Source of the DNA: Allochromatium humboldtianum
Lineage (GTDB): Bacteria; Pseudomonadota; Gammaproteobacteria; Chromatiales; Chromatiaceae
DNA: 64,000 nt
NCBI RefSeq assembly: GCF_013385175.1
Contig: NZ_JABZEO010000001.1
Location: forward strand, 372,001-436,000
Direction: 5' to 3'
The position numbers and the translations under genes are program-made. The notes beneath the pieces are model-generated. The model was given only the letters and a program-made list of their open reading frames with translations, was not told where the DNA came from and did no database searches. This document shows, in pieces, positions 57,701 to 64,000 of this stretch (the first letter of the stretch is position 1; every line of letters starts with the position of its first letter).

Positions 57701-58039
57701 GGTGAACAGCAGCGAGAGGTACTGGAAGTACTTCATCTGCAGTTCGTGGCCTTCCAGCGTGTTGCGCTGGGCGGTGATGGCCTGCCAGTGGGCGACGATG
57801 TTCAGGTCGTAGCGCCGCAGCTCGGTTTCAGACACCTTGTTGAGATCGAACAAGCCTCGGATCAGTTCATGAAAGAACTTGGTCTGGCCATCCTCGTCGA
57901 TGCCCTCGAAGCGGTCATCGCCCAGACGCATCTTCAGTGCTGCCGGCGTGCCGCCCTGAAAGAAGCCCAGCACCCAGCGATTGAGCACCAGTTCCTGATG
58001 GAAACTGCGTTTCTTTTGATGTTTTGTTTGCCGTGCCAC
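54689..58039 (-). CDS. res: Type III restriction-type helicase/nuclease (Res)
   Basis: 1116 residues from a GTG at 58039 directly after the DUF4276 stop. The superfamily 2 helicase motifs are present: NATGSGKTLLLHVNI (Walker A), LVLVDEGHRGTG (DEGH, motif II), then FTEGWSSWRVSTMGLLN and IIQLFGRGVRLKGKG (motifs V and VI). Towards the C-terminus FYPDFLLWLVDD followed by WLTFVDPKGL gives a PD...DPK nuclease site. Together with Mod it cuts DNA between head-to-head unmethylated sites. It is the last gene of a four-gene operon. Length and motifs fit the family. Confidence 0.9.
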   Translation of the reverse strand: MARQTKHQKKRSFHQELVLNRWVLGFFQGGTPAALKMRLGDDRFEGIDEDGQTKFFHELIRGLFDLNKVSETELRRYDLNIVAHWQAITAQRNTLEGHELQMKYFQYLSLLFTELYLDWYFNHRQDLLDGLNEEMIRYRAENGAEPFRDFEADDLNKIAFWNATGSGKTLLLHVNIRQYLHYFQAGRHDHYPSKIILLTPNEGLSRQHLEELHLSGFGFAQFFNKAQTPTRGAIEIIDINKLGDEMGDKTVAVEAFEGNNLVLVDEGHRGTGTAAGAWMARREALVRGGFAFEYSATFGQAVAKGMTVADAEEDIRKKRAKMLFETTSLKKLDDGQKAQLALTAEDKRRARITATREIYAKCILFDYSYKFFYEDGYGKESLILNMNGAAYEQADNARKYFTACLLAYYQQLWLWSTHGDKLTDFNIEKPLWIFVGNTVSGEDSDILDVVNFLADFLNSDAQIKIWLAEMIADKAQILDAKGNNIFSGRFTPLMGFSGRVDALYADILRRVFNASARQRLKLINIKSSKGELALRVGNAEPFGLINIGDDAGFFGMAEDQPAFDSERDDFGGALFGTLNNKDSRLNLLIGSRKFTEGWSSWRVSTMGLLNMGQGEGSQIIQLFGRGVRLKGKGFSLKRSLPQDRPKGVHLDKLETLNIFGVRAGYMAAFKDYLREEGITPSDEVLELDFPTRADLPKGKLKTLALKDGYKDNQKLGFKRKHFPWLYEIPAPFQGKIKPPHVVLDLYPRVEALSGKDKDTASTTEARNKGTLNQTLFAAFDWDRLYLALQDYKLQRSWSNLRLERRKLIDFCAGAQDWYTLFIPAAELNVTTFADIRKQEDILLRLLTDYTDRFYKALKTGYEGQFYDITHIDEDHGAMLKLYRFEIENSDDGLEYQAKLEVLKKLVADGKIGEAGQWNAPHMVAISFDRHLYYPLLALEDKDAVPLKLRPPTFDAPSEWRFVRDLKAFYNSGEGKEAIGPRSLYLLRNADREEKGLGFALAGNFYPDFLLWLVDDISGKQWLTFVDPKGLRNLDLSHPKLGLYKEVKTLEKTLAAQAKAGEPPLVLNAFVLSPTKFADLLNVGDPTKKADLENRNVLFMEDGASNYLKKLFAKISG

Positions 58040-58040
58040 T

Positions 58041-58685
58041 TCAATAACCCCATGCCTGCAGATGAGCAACCCAGGCATCGAACTGCGGACACTTCCGGCG
58101 AATCGCGTCAATCCCGATGGCCTCGGCAATCAGTGGGCCATGTTCTGTCTTCGAGTAGGTTCCTTCCGGAAAAATGCGCAGGATTCGCTTGGAAGGGGCT
58201 GATTCCGGACTATCGTTGATGTCTTCCGGACTTGCTACCCCCTGTGCAACGGCGGTCAGTGCATTCTTCACATCTTCACTCCAGCCATCCGAAACCCATT
58301 CGAATGCCCCCGGATTGGTGAACAGCAAGCCTTCAAATTCATGCATCTGCACGTAGGGCAACACGAAGCGCCGGTCGTACCCGGTGGTAGAGCCCTCAAC
58401 GCCCGCACGGATGTCGGCTTCCAGTTGAGCACGGCTACGACTGCCTCGATCTTGGAAACCGTAGAAGTCCACCAGCGTGGTGATGCGGTCCGCCTGGTGG
58501 TACTGGTGCGATATGAACTTGACCAGGCGCTCTACCGTGACACGACCGCCTCTATGATTCCCTGATGGGGCCTGAAGCAGTGACGGAAATGCCAATACTT
58601 GGCTACACAGCAGATAAGGCGCTAGGCAGGACTTCACAAACTCGACTTCGGTCTGGCCTTCGCAAACAATACAGATCCGAATCAT
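58041..58685 (-). CDS. DUF4276 (Toprim-like) protein
   Basis: 214 residues. The opening RICIVCEGQTEVEFVKSCL is the DUF4276 start, with the conserved Glu of a Toprim fold; TLVDFYGFQ carries the acidic position of the second motif, and VLPYVQMHEFEGLLFTNP the third. Toprim folds of this kind act as nucleases or are paired with ATPases in defence systems (RloB, the PARIS AriB protein). It overlaps the AAA15 gene by ATGA and precedes res by one base. Placed inside a restriction operon, it is probably an effector unleashed by the ATPase. Confidence 0.85.
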   Translation of the reverse strand: MIRICIVCEGQTEVEFVKSCLAPYLLCSQVLAFPSLLQAPSGNHRGGRVTVERLVKFISHQYHQADRITTLVDFYGFQDRGSRSRAQLEADIRAGVEGSTTGYDRRFVLPYVQMHEFEGLLFTNPGAFEWVSDGWSEDVKNALTAVAQGVASPEDINDSPESAPSKRILRIFPEGTYSKTEHGPLIAEAIGIDAIRRKCPQFDAWVAHLQAWGY

Positions 58686-59809
58686 TCCATCCCTCCGACC
58701 GCCTGCTTCAACCAGATGTCAGAGAGCTGATACTCGTCATCGAGCCATTCTTGGTATTGCTCGCGCGGCAAGTTGCGCAACAGGGTCTCACCGTTGTTGG
58801 CATTGGCCACGATGATGTTTTCCAGCTCGAAGCAGTCCACCAGATAGGGCGACTGCGTTGCGATGAAGATCTGACGCTTCTTCGAGAGGCGCTTGAACAT
58901 CTCAGCGACCAGCGTAATGGCATGAGGGTGTAGCCCCAACTCAGGCTCGTCGAAGAACATCACGTCCGGCAGCCGGTCGGGCGGCAGGTTCAGCAGCGTC
59001 AGCAGGCAGAACAGGCGCAGAGACCCGTCCGAAGTGAGGTGCGAGCCGAAGACCTTGTCGCTTTGCCGCCCCACCCAGCGCAAGAGCACCTTACCGGCTT
59101 CTTCTTCCAGCACAAAGTCCTTGAACGTCGGCAACACACGGTTAATCTGTTTGACGATCAGTTCGTAGCGTTTGCCGTCTGTCTTGCGTAGATCCAACAG
59201 CACGGCCGCGAGGTTGCCGCCGTCAGAGCGCAGGCGGAACGAGTCGGTGACGTCCCAGCGATTGTGAATGGCGGCGTTGATGGATGTGTCGTGGAAGTGA
59301 TAGGTGGAACATTGCCGCAGTAGATTGACGATGGTTTTGGCCGTTTTGTGCGTCTGGTCCAGCAGGCTGGATTCCTTACCCACAGCGTCAATCTCGGTCC
59401 ATTTCGCTTTGGTCGGTATGTCATGGGCCGAATACCGATAGGCTTCGTTCATCACCATCACTGAATCTCCGGCCGAGATGTGGGCCAGGTCAAATCGATA
59501 GTCGTTCTGTCCTTTCTCGGTATCCAGGCATAGCTCGGCATGGATGCGCGGTGTCTTGCGCGCCCCCATGAAGAATTGGTCATCGCCTCCGCCGTGGCGT
59601 AGCACGAACTCTTGCAGGTTCTTGGCTTTGAGCATCCAGCTCAGCAGCTCGAAGAAGCGGATCAGGGTGGACTTGCCCGCACCGTTTGCGCCGATGAGCA
59701 CGGTGAGCGGCGGCAGCTCCAGGTTCCGGATGTTCTTCAGGCTACGAAAGCCTTCGATAGTGACCGAACGAATCCGGTTGGTTCTGGTGGGTGGCGTTGC
59801 GGCGGCCAT
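58682..59809 (-). CDS. AAA15-type ATPase (RloA/AriA-like)
   Basis: 375 residues. N-terminal FRSLKNIRNLELPPLTVLIG with GANGAGKST is the Walker A; the later HLTSDGSLRLFCLLTLLNLP is the signature-like region; VMFFDEPELGLHPHAI holds Walker B; IFIATQSPYLVDCF is the H-loop region. This is the OLD/AAA15 class of SMC-like ATPases that sense phage products or DNA and control a partner. The start lies directly against the mod stop and the stop overlaps the DUF4276 start. The pair resembles restriction-linked RloA/RloB. Confidence 0.88.
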   Translation of the reverse strand: MAAATPPTRTNRIRSVTIEGFRSLKNIRNLELPPLTVLIGANGAGKSTLIRFFELLSWMLKAKNLQEFVLRHGGGDDQFFMGARKTPRIHAELCLDTEKGQNDYRFDLAHISAGDSVMVMNEAYRYSAHDIPTKAKWTEIDAVGKESSLLDQTHKTAKTIVNLLRQCSTYHFHDTSINAAIHNRWDVTDSFRLRSDGGNLAAVLLDLRKTDGKRYELIVKQINRVLPTFKDFVLEEEAGKVLLRWVGRQSDKVFGSHLTSDGSLRLFCLLTLLNLPPDRLPDVMFFDEPELGLHPHAITLVAEMFKRLSKKRQIFIATQSPYLVDCFELENIIVANANNGETLLRNLPREQYQEWLDDEYQLSDIWLKQAVGGME

Positions 59810-62800
59810 TCAAACGTCCTCCACTGAGAACATGCGCTCCAGAAACTCCGGTTCGATCTGGCGCAGTTTGAGCACGCGGGTGGCGCCGCCTTCGTCGGCG
59901 GTCTGGGTGAGGACGGTCGGGATGTTGTGGTCGCCGTTGATATAGACCACGTCGAATGTGTTGTCCGCTGGGGTGATGCCCAGCGTGTCGCAGAGCTTGC
60001 CGATGCCTTCGTAATCCAGCACATCACAGTCGCGCCACAGCACCAGGCAGCTTTCGCCGCTGGGCAGTGTGCCGGTGACGGTGACGAAGCCGCGCGCAGG
60101 CTGCATGTCGATGCGTTTGACGCGCAGGCCGATCAGGTAGTTGAAAGTTTCGACCAGATCGATCTTGCGCGGCTCGAACGCGCCCGCCGAATCGACGGCC
60201 ACGTTGAGGGTGTAGTCGAAGGGCTTCCTGAAATCCTCCACCGACAGCAGCGATCCACGGCTTTCCATGTCCAGCAGGTAGTGGAGTAGGTAGTCGTCCT
60301 TGACCTGCTGAGGTAGGGTCTTCAGTAGATCGCCCTGCGCGGGCGTGCGGCGCAGTTGCAGGTTGTTCAGGGTATCTTCGTAGGATTCGAGTTTGAGGAC
60401 TTTGAAGCAGTGGGAAATACCTGCTTGCTCAGAAACGGGTTTACCTGCCTTCCATTCTGGCGAATAGACCACTTTCTGAATGCGTGGCTTGATTACAGTC
60501 GAAAAATACTCGCCTTGTTCTATGAGAATAAACTTGCGCTTGCCGTTGTCTTCGCGATTGACACTGATGACCGCCTGCCCGGTACTGCCGGAACCCCCAA
60601 AGCAGTCAAGAACAATGCTGTTTTTCTTGCTGGCATGTTGGATAAACCGAGACACAAATTTGGCGTGCTTGGGAGCAAGAAAAACGCCGGAACGATTGAA
60701 CAGCGCGTGCGTTTGCTTCTCGCCATCCGAGTAGTCCGAAAAAACGCTCTTGCCCACGTTGGTTTCAACTTCATGGAGCATGCGCTTGATACGCGGAACT
60801 TTGGCTTCGTCTTCACCCCAGGCGATCCGTCCGTCTCGATGCAGAGACATCAAACTGCGTTTCCCCGGGCTTTCTGGGGTATCCTCATAGGCATATTTCC
60901 AGCCGCTTTTCGGATGTGGGCACTCTTTCCCTGTGATGGGATGCTTTGGCTTGTACCAACGGTAATTTGGATGATTTGGATCATTAACAGTAGGTGATTG
61001 TTTTGTGGCTGGCATGGAAGTATTGTCTTCTTGCCAAATCCAAATAACAGCTTGCTTCGCGCGCGCCTCATGCTCCGCAACCAGTCGGCCAGCAGAGTCA
61101 CGATATTCAGCATTTTTGTAGTTGAATAAGCCCCTCCATGGATCGTTCTTTTTTTCATCTTCCCATTCCAAACCTTCTGCTTCTACATGTTCTCGATATT
61201 CAATCTGGTGCTGCCGGTATAGTTTACGAAGTTCCTCTTCAATGTTCGCAATGGGCGGATATTCTGGATTCAGTCGTGCGACCAGCTCCATCACTTCCGC
61301 ATAACCCGGCTTAGGCTCACGGAACATGTCCTTGTTTTGCTCCGCAATGACACGGTTCTTAGCGTACACCAAGACATATTCATGGTTGGTTGAATAGTTA
61401 GGTGCTTGGCTGTTGTTGGTATTCATCGACCAGATCAATTCTTCAATCTGATTTTCTTCGCCAAATATTTCTGACAAAACGTGCTCAAGTCCTTGCCGCT
61501 CGTGCTTGTCAATACTGACGAAAATTGCTCCGTCCTGCGGCATCAAGGGCGACAGCTTAACGATGCGGTTGTGCATCATCGTGGCCCATGCTGAGTGCTT
61601 GAAAGTGTTCTTATAGGGAATAGCGCTACTGCTGGTGTTGTAAGGTGGATCAATATAGATACACTTGATTTGCTCCCGATAGCGCTCGCCAAGCAAGTTC
61701 AAGCCCTGAAAGTTGTCGCTGTGGATTAGTAAACCGTCTATAGTTTCCTCCAAGCTGGAAAACTTCTGTAGCAGCTTGGATTTAAATTCCGTCGAATAGA
61801 CTGCGGTATCCACCATCAAGAACGGGTGCTGGCGAAGCTCATCGATGGAGCCGGCAGTCTTGCTAGCACGCATACCCAGTTCAAACCATTGTATCCATTG
61901 CCTCTCATTCGCTGCGATCTCCGGGTACAAGTCTTCCGGCACCCGATCCAGCGTGATACAGTAGTGACTGGAAACAACGAACTTCTTCTTCAGCCACAGC
62001 TTCTTCTGGAAATCCTCCAGCTGCGCCAGGAAAGTAATCAGCTCCAGAGCGATAGCGCGCAGACATTGGATCATCCGCAGGTTCTTCTCGATGTCTGCGA
62101 ATACGCCGGCGTTCTGCACGTCGTCCAGGTGCATGACTTCGTTCTTGATGTAGAAGTCCAGCTCACGGCGCAGGAACCCACCCAGATCCTTGTGGATGAA
62201 GTAATCCGCCGTGTTCTTGGTGGTGTAGTCGCTCAGGTGCTTTTCCAGCAGGGTGCGCTGCGGATTTTTCTCGGTCGGCGCGCGATTGCCCAGGGCCGGC
62301 CAGCGCGCCTTGACGACGGCGTCCGCCAGCACAGCCTTGACCGCCTCGCTGACCAGTGCCTCCTGCTTGGTGCCTTTGGGCTGAGCGGCGTACTCGAAGC
62401 GGACGATCAGTTCCTTTGAGCCGTCACTGTCCGACACTTCCTCCACCGGCAGCCGCTCTTCATCGTACTCATCGCCGTTTTCATCCACACGAGTGACGGT
62501 CTTGGCCGCCACCAGCGAAAAGCGACGTTCCTTATCGTTGTCCTTACGATTGTCCTTGGCCGTGTCGGCGGCGACCAAACGGAAATGCACCGCGCGGCCA
62601 TCTTCGAGCTTGAAACTGTAGTTGCTGAAGTTCTCGCCGCTCTTGGTGTAGTACTGATCCTTGTTGGCCCAGTGCAGCATCACCTCTTCGCCCGCATAGG
62701 GGATGGCGTAAGTGTCCCCCTTGTAGCGGCGCTGGCTGATGAAGTCGCCATCCTTGTAGTAGCGCGAAAAAAAGGTGAGAAGGTGCGAGAACACAGCGTT

Positions 62801-63133
62801 TTCGTGTTCACCGGCACCGACGCTGTACTGCGCCAGCTTCTGACGCAACTCCCGCACCTTGGGCACAGTGTCGGGATTGATCCCATCGGCCTGATACTGG
62901 TCTTCCTTCTCCTTGATCTCACGTGCCACCAGCTCACGTTGGGCTTCGTTACCGCTGCTGAGCGCCTGCCGTACTTTTTCGGCCAGCCGGTTTTGCAGAT
63001 AGTCGTCGATCTCGCCCGCGCGGGCGTTGAGGATGCGGTAGATACCGAAGTCGAGTTCCGGGCGGTCGATCTGGAAGATTTCACGCAGCTTGGCGACGAG
63101 CTCCTGAAATTTTGGGTTCTGTAGGTTGGTCAT
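59810..63133 (-). CDS. mod: Type III site-specific DNA methyltransferase (Mod)
   Basis: 1107 residues from the ATG at 63133 (frame open further upstream). A long N-terminal region (LVAKLREIFQIDRPELDFGI, then YRILNARAGEIDDYLQNRL) is typical of the large Mod proteins. The catalytic motif IYIDPPYNTSSSAIPY (DPPY) appears near residue 490, and the cofactor motif DCFGGSGSTGQAVISVNRE comes later, the order of beta-class N6-adenine methylases. It modifies and recognises the target and is required by Res. First gene of the operon, followed directly by the ATPase gene. Confidence 0.92.
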   Translation of the reverse strand: MTNLQNPKFQELVAKLREIFQIDRPELDFGIYRILNARAGEIDDYLQNRLAEKVRQALSSGNEAQRELVAREIKEKEDQYQADGINPDTVPKVRELRQKLAQYSVGAGEHENAVFSHLLTFFSRYYKDGDFISQRRYKGDTYAIPYAGEEVMLHWANKDQYYTKSGENFSNYSFKLEDGRAVHFRLVAADTAKDNRKDNDKERRFSLVAAKTVTRVDENGDEYDEERLPVEEVSDSDGSKELIVRFEYAAQPKGTKQEALVSEAVKAVLADAVVKARWPALGNRAPTEKNPQRTLLEKHLSDYTTKNTADYFIHKDLGGFLRRELDFYIKNEVMHLDDVQNAGVFADIEKNLRMIQCLRAIALELITFLAQLEDFQKKLWLKKKFVVSSHYCITLDRVPEDLYPEIAANERQWIQWFELGMRASKTAGSIDELRQHPFLMVDTAVYSTEFKSKLLQKFSSLEETIDGLLIHSDNFQGLNLLGERYREQIKCIYIDPPYNTSSSAIPYKNTFKHSAWATMMHNRIVKLSPLMPQDGAIFVSIDKHERQGLEHVLSEIFGEENQIEELIWSMNTNNSQAPNYSTNHEYVLVYAKNRVIAEQNKDMFREPKPGYAEVMELVARLNPEYPPIANIEEELRKLYRQHQIEYREHVEAEGLEWEDEKKNDPWRGLFNYKNAEYRDSAGRLVAEHEARAKQAVIWIWQEDNTSMPATKQSPTVNDPNHPNYRWYKPKHPITGKECPHPKSGWKYAYEDTPESPGKRSLMSLHRDGRIAWGEDEAKVPRIKRMLHEVETNVGKSVFSDYSDGEKQTHALFNRSGVFLAPKHAKFVSRFIQHASKKNSIVLDCFGGSGSTGQAVISVNREDNGKRKFILIEQGEYFSTVIKPRIQKVVYSPEWKAGKPVSEQAGISHCFKVLKLESYEDTLNNLQLRRTPAQGDLLKTLPQQVKDDYLLHYLLDMESRGSLLSVEDFRKPFDYTLNVAVDSAGAFEPRKIDLVETFNYLIGLRVKRIDMQPARGFVTVTGTLPSGESCLVLWRDCDVLDYEGIGKLCDTLGITPADNTFDVVYINGDHNIPTVLTQTADEGGATRVLKLRQIEPEFLERMFSVEDV

Positions 63134-63391
63134 GGCCTGCGACTGTGTGCACCGGGTGTAAGATTGGCTATAACTGGCCATTCTAGCTAAAACACCTCGT
63201 TTGGAGCCTGCCATCGATTCGGAGAACTCATCGACCGCGCGCATCTTGACCACTCCCCGCGATCCCTGTAACGTCAACCTCTTTTTCAATTTCTAGTCTT
63301 CGCTCTCCCGGAATCCCCAAGCCCGTCGGCGTTCCACGCCCGACGCGCGGGCGGCGTTCCGGCGAGCGGGCCGAAGCGGAGGTCGCTCAAG
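63134..63391. promoter_or_regulatory. Divergent region mod/ilvB
   Basis: Leftward, TTGACG (63271-63276, complement strand) is a possible -35 box for mod. Rightward, GGAGG (63378-63382) is the ilvB ribosome site. Two GGCGTTCC motifs (63337 and 63352) flank CGCGCGGGC. No leader peptide for attenuation could be identified, and no hipA remnant is present. Confidence 0.35.
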
Positions 63392-64000
63392 GTGTCACTG
63401 ACTGATGCACAACCGGACGGAGCCTCGCCGGAACTGAGCGGGGCGGAGATCGTCATCCAGGCGCTGGTCGACGAAGGCGTCGAGCTGGTCTTCGGCTACC
63501 CCGGCGGGGCGGTACTGCATATCTACGATGCTCTGTTCAAACAGGGCTCGCTCAAGCACATCCTGGTGCGTCACGAGCAGGCGGCCGCGCACGCGGCCGA
63601 CGGCTATGCGCGCGCCACCGGCCATTGCGGCGTCTGCCTCGTCACCTCGGGGCCGGGCGCGACCAATGCCGTCACCGGCATCGCCACCGCCTACATGGAC
63701 TCGATCCCGATGGTGGTGCTGACCGGACAGGTGCCCACACCCTTCATCGGCAGCGATGCCTTCCAGGAGGTCGACACGGTCGGCATCACCCGTCCGTGCG
63801 TCAAGCACAACTTCCTGGTCAAGGACGTGCGCGATCTGGCCCTGACCATCCGCAAGGCGTTCCATATCGCGACCACGGGTCGTCCGGGGCCGGTGGTGGT
63901 CGACATCCCCAAGGACGTCACCGACCCCAACATCCGGATCCCCTACGTCTACCCGCGCGAGATCAAGCTGCGCTCCTACAATCCGGTGGAGAAGGGCCAT
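63392..64000 (+). CDS. ilvB: Acetolactate synthase large subunit IlvB/IlvI (5' part)
   Basis: 203 codons to the window edge from a GTG at 63392 with GGAGG nine bases upstream. The thiamine-diphosphate-binding start is clear: [20 protein letters not shown] with [11 protein letters not shown], then [20 protein letters not shown] (catalytic Glu) and [40 protein letters not shown] and [13 protein letters not shown]. It makes acetolactate for branched-chain amino acid synthesis. The C-terminal domains are outside the window. In related bacteria ilvH and ilvC follow. Confidence 0.95.
   Translation, partial: MSLTDAQPDGASPELSGAEIVIQALVDEGVELVFGYPGGAVLHIYDALFKQGSLKHILVRHEQAAAHAADGYARATGHCGVCLVTSGPGATNAVTGIATAYMDSIPMVVLTGQVPTPFIGSDAFQEVDTVGITRPCVKHNFLVKDVRDLALTIRKAFHIATTGRPGPVVVDIPKDVTDPNIRIPYVYPREIKLRSYNPVEKGH

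Overview
The window looks like the chromosome of a high-GC gammaproteobacterium, most likely a purple sulfur bacterium or relative (Chromatiaceae-like). This is inferred from the housekeeping genes (lptE, ychF, a ManC-type sugar nucleotidyltransferase, ilvB) together with a nitric-oxide module (qNor-type norZ, nnrS, CBS plus HPP). No database search was possible.

Layout. (1) 1-6.5 kb: leftward defence genes. These are the start of hsdS (cut by the window edge), hsdR, a ribbon-helix-helix protein, and an AT-rich islet with an OLD-type ATPase and a cysteine-containing uracil-glycosylase-like protein. (2) 6.7-12.5 kb: very small genes (zinc ribbons, orphan HigA, a HigB/HigA-type toxin-antitoxin pair, tandem paralogues) separated by arrays of a degenerate 7-bp repeat. 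It also holds a GTTAC-rich, AT-rich block that could be a replication or control region. (3) 12.5-44.8 kb: a complete, co-oriented podovirus-type structural and lysis module. It runs from terminase, P22-like portal, scaffold and N4-gp56-type capsid through adaptors, fibres, lysis genes, tail nozzle and tip, fibre chaperone and GNAT to an internal virion protein with an S74 chaperone, an SLT virion protein and a 2828-residue ejection-type protein with an N-terminal SNase domain. No integrase, repressor, polymerase or helicase is visible. (4) 44.97-45.0 kb: a short sequence reading like the last codons of leuS, directly before lptE. This suggests that everything to the left was inserted between leuS and lptE, with the other end beyond position 1. 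(5) 45-54.3 kb: chromosomal backbone with lptE, an inositol-phosphatase-family gene, manC, ychF, then CBS, HPP, nnrS and convergent norZ. Two perfect TTGAC-N4-ATCAA boxes, of the FNR/DNR type, precede the CBS and nnrS genes. (6) 54.3-63.1 kb: a hipB gene and a hipA gene cut off after about 16 codons. The break is occupied by a tightly coupled leftward operon of type III mod, AAA15 ATPase, DUF4276 Toprim-like protein and type III res. (7) 63.4 kb to the end: the 5' part of ilvB.

The most unusual signal is the heptanucleotide repeat family (AGCACCA/TGGTGCT-like). It fills gaps in the prophage region, supplies start and stop codons to small genes there, and recurs inside structural genes as Pro/Ser/Ala/Glu/Gln linkers. 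I did not see it in the flanking chromosome. A 7-bp unit encodes the same heptapeptide in all three frames of a strand and has no stop in any of six frames, which explains both the linkers and the many spurious overlapping open frames. The second candidate system is the ATPase plus Toprim pair embedded between mod and res, which resembles restriction-linked RloA/RloB and PARIS-type guards.
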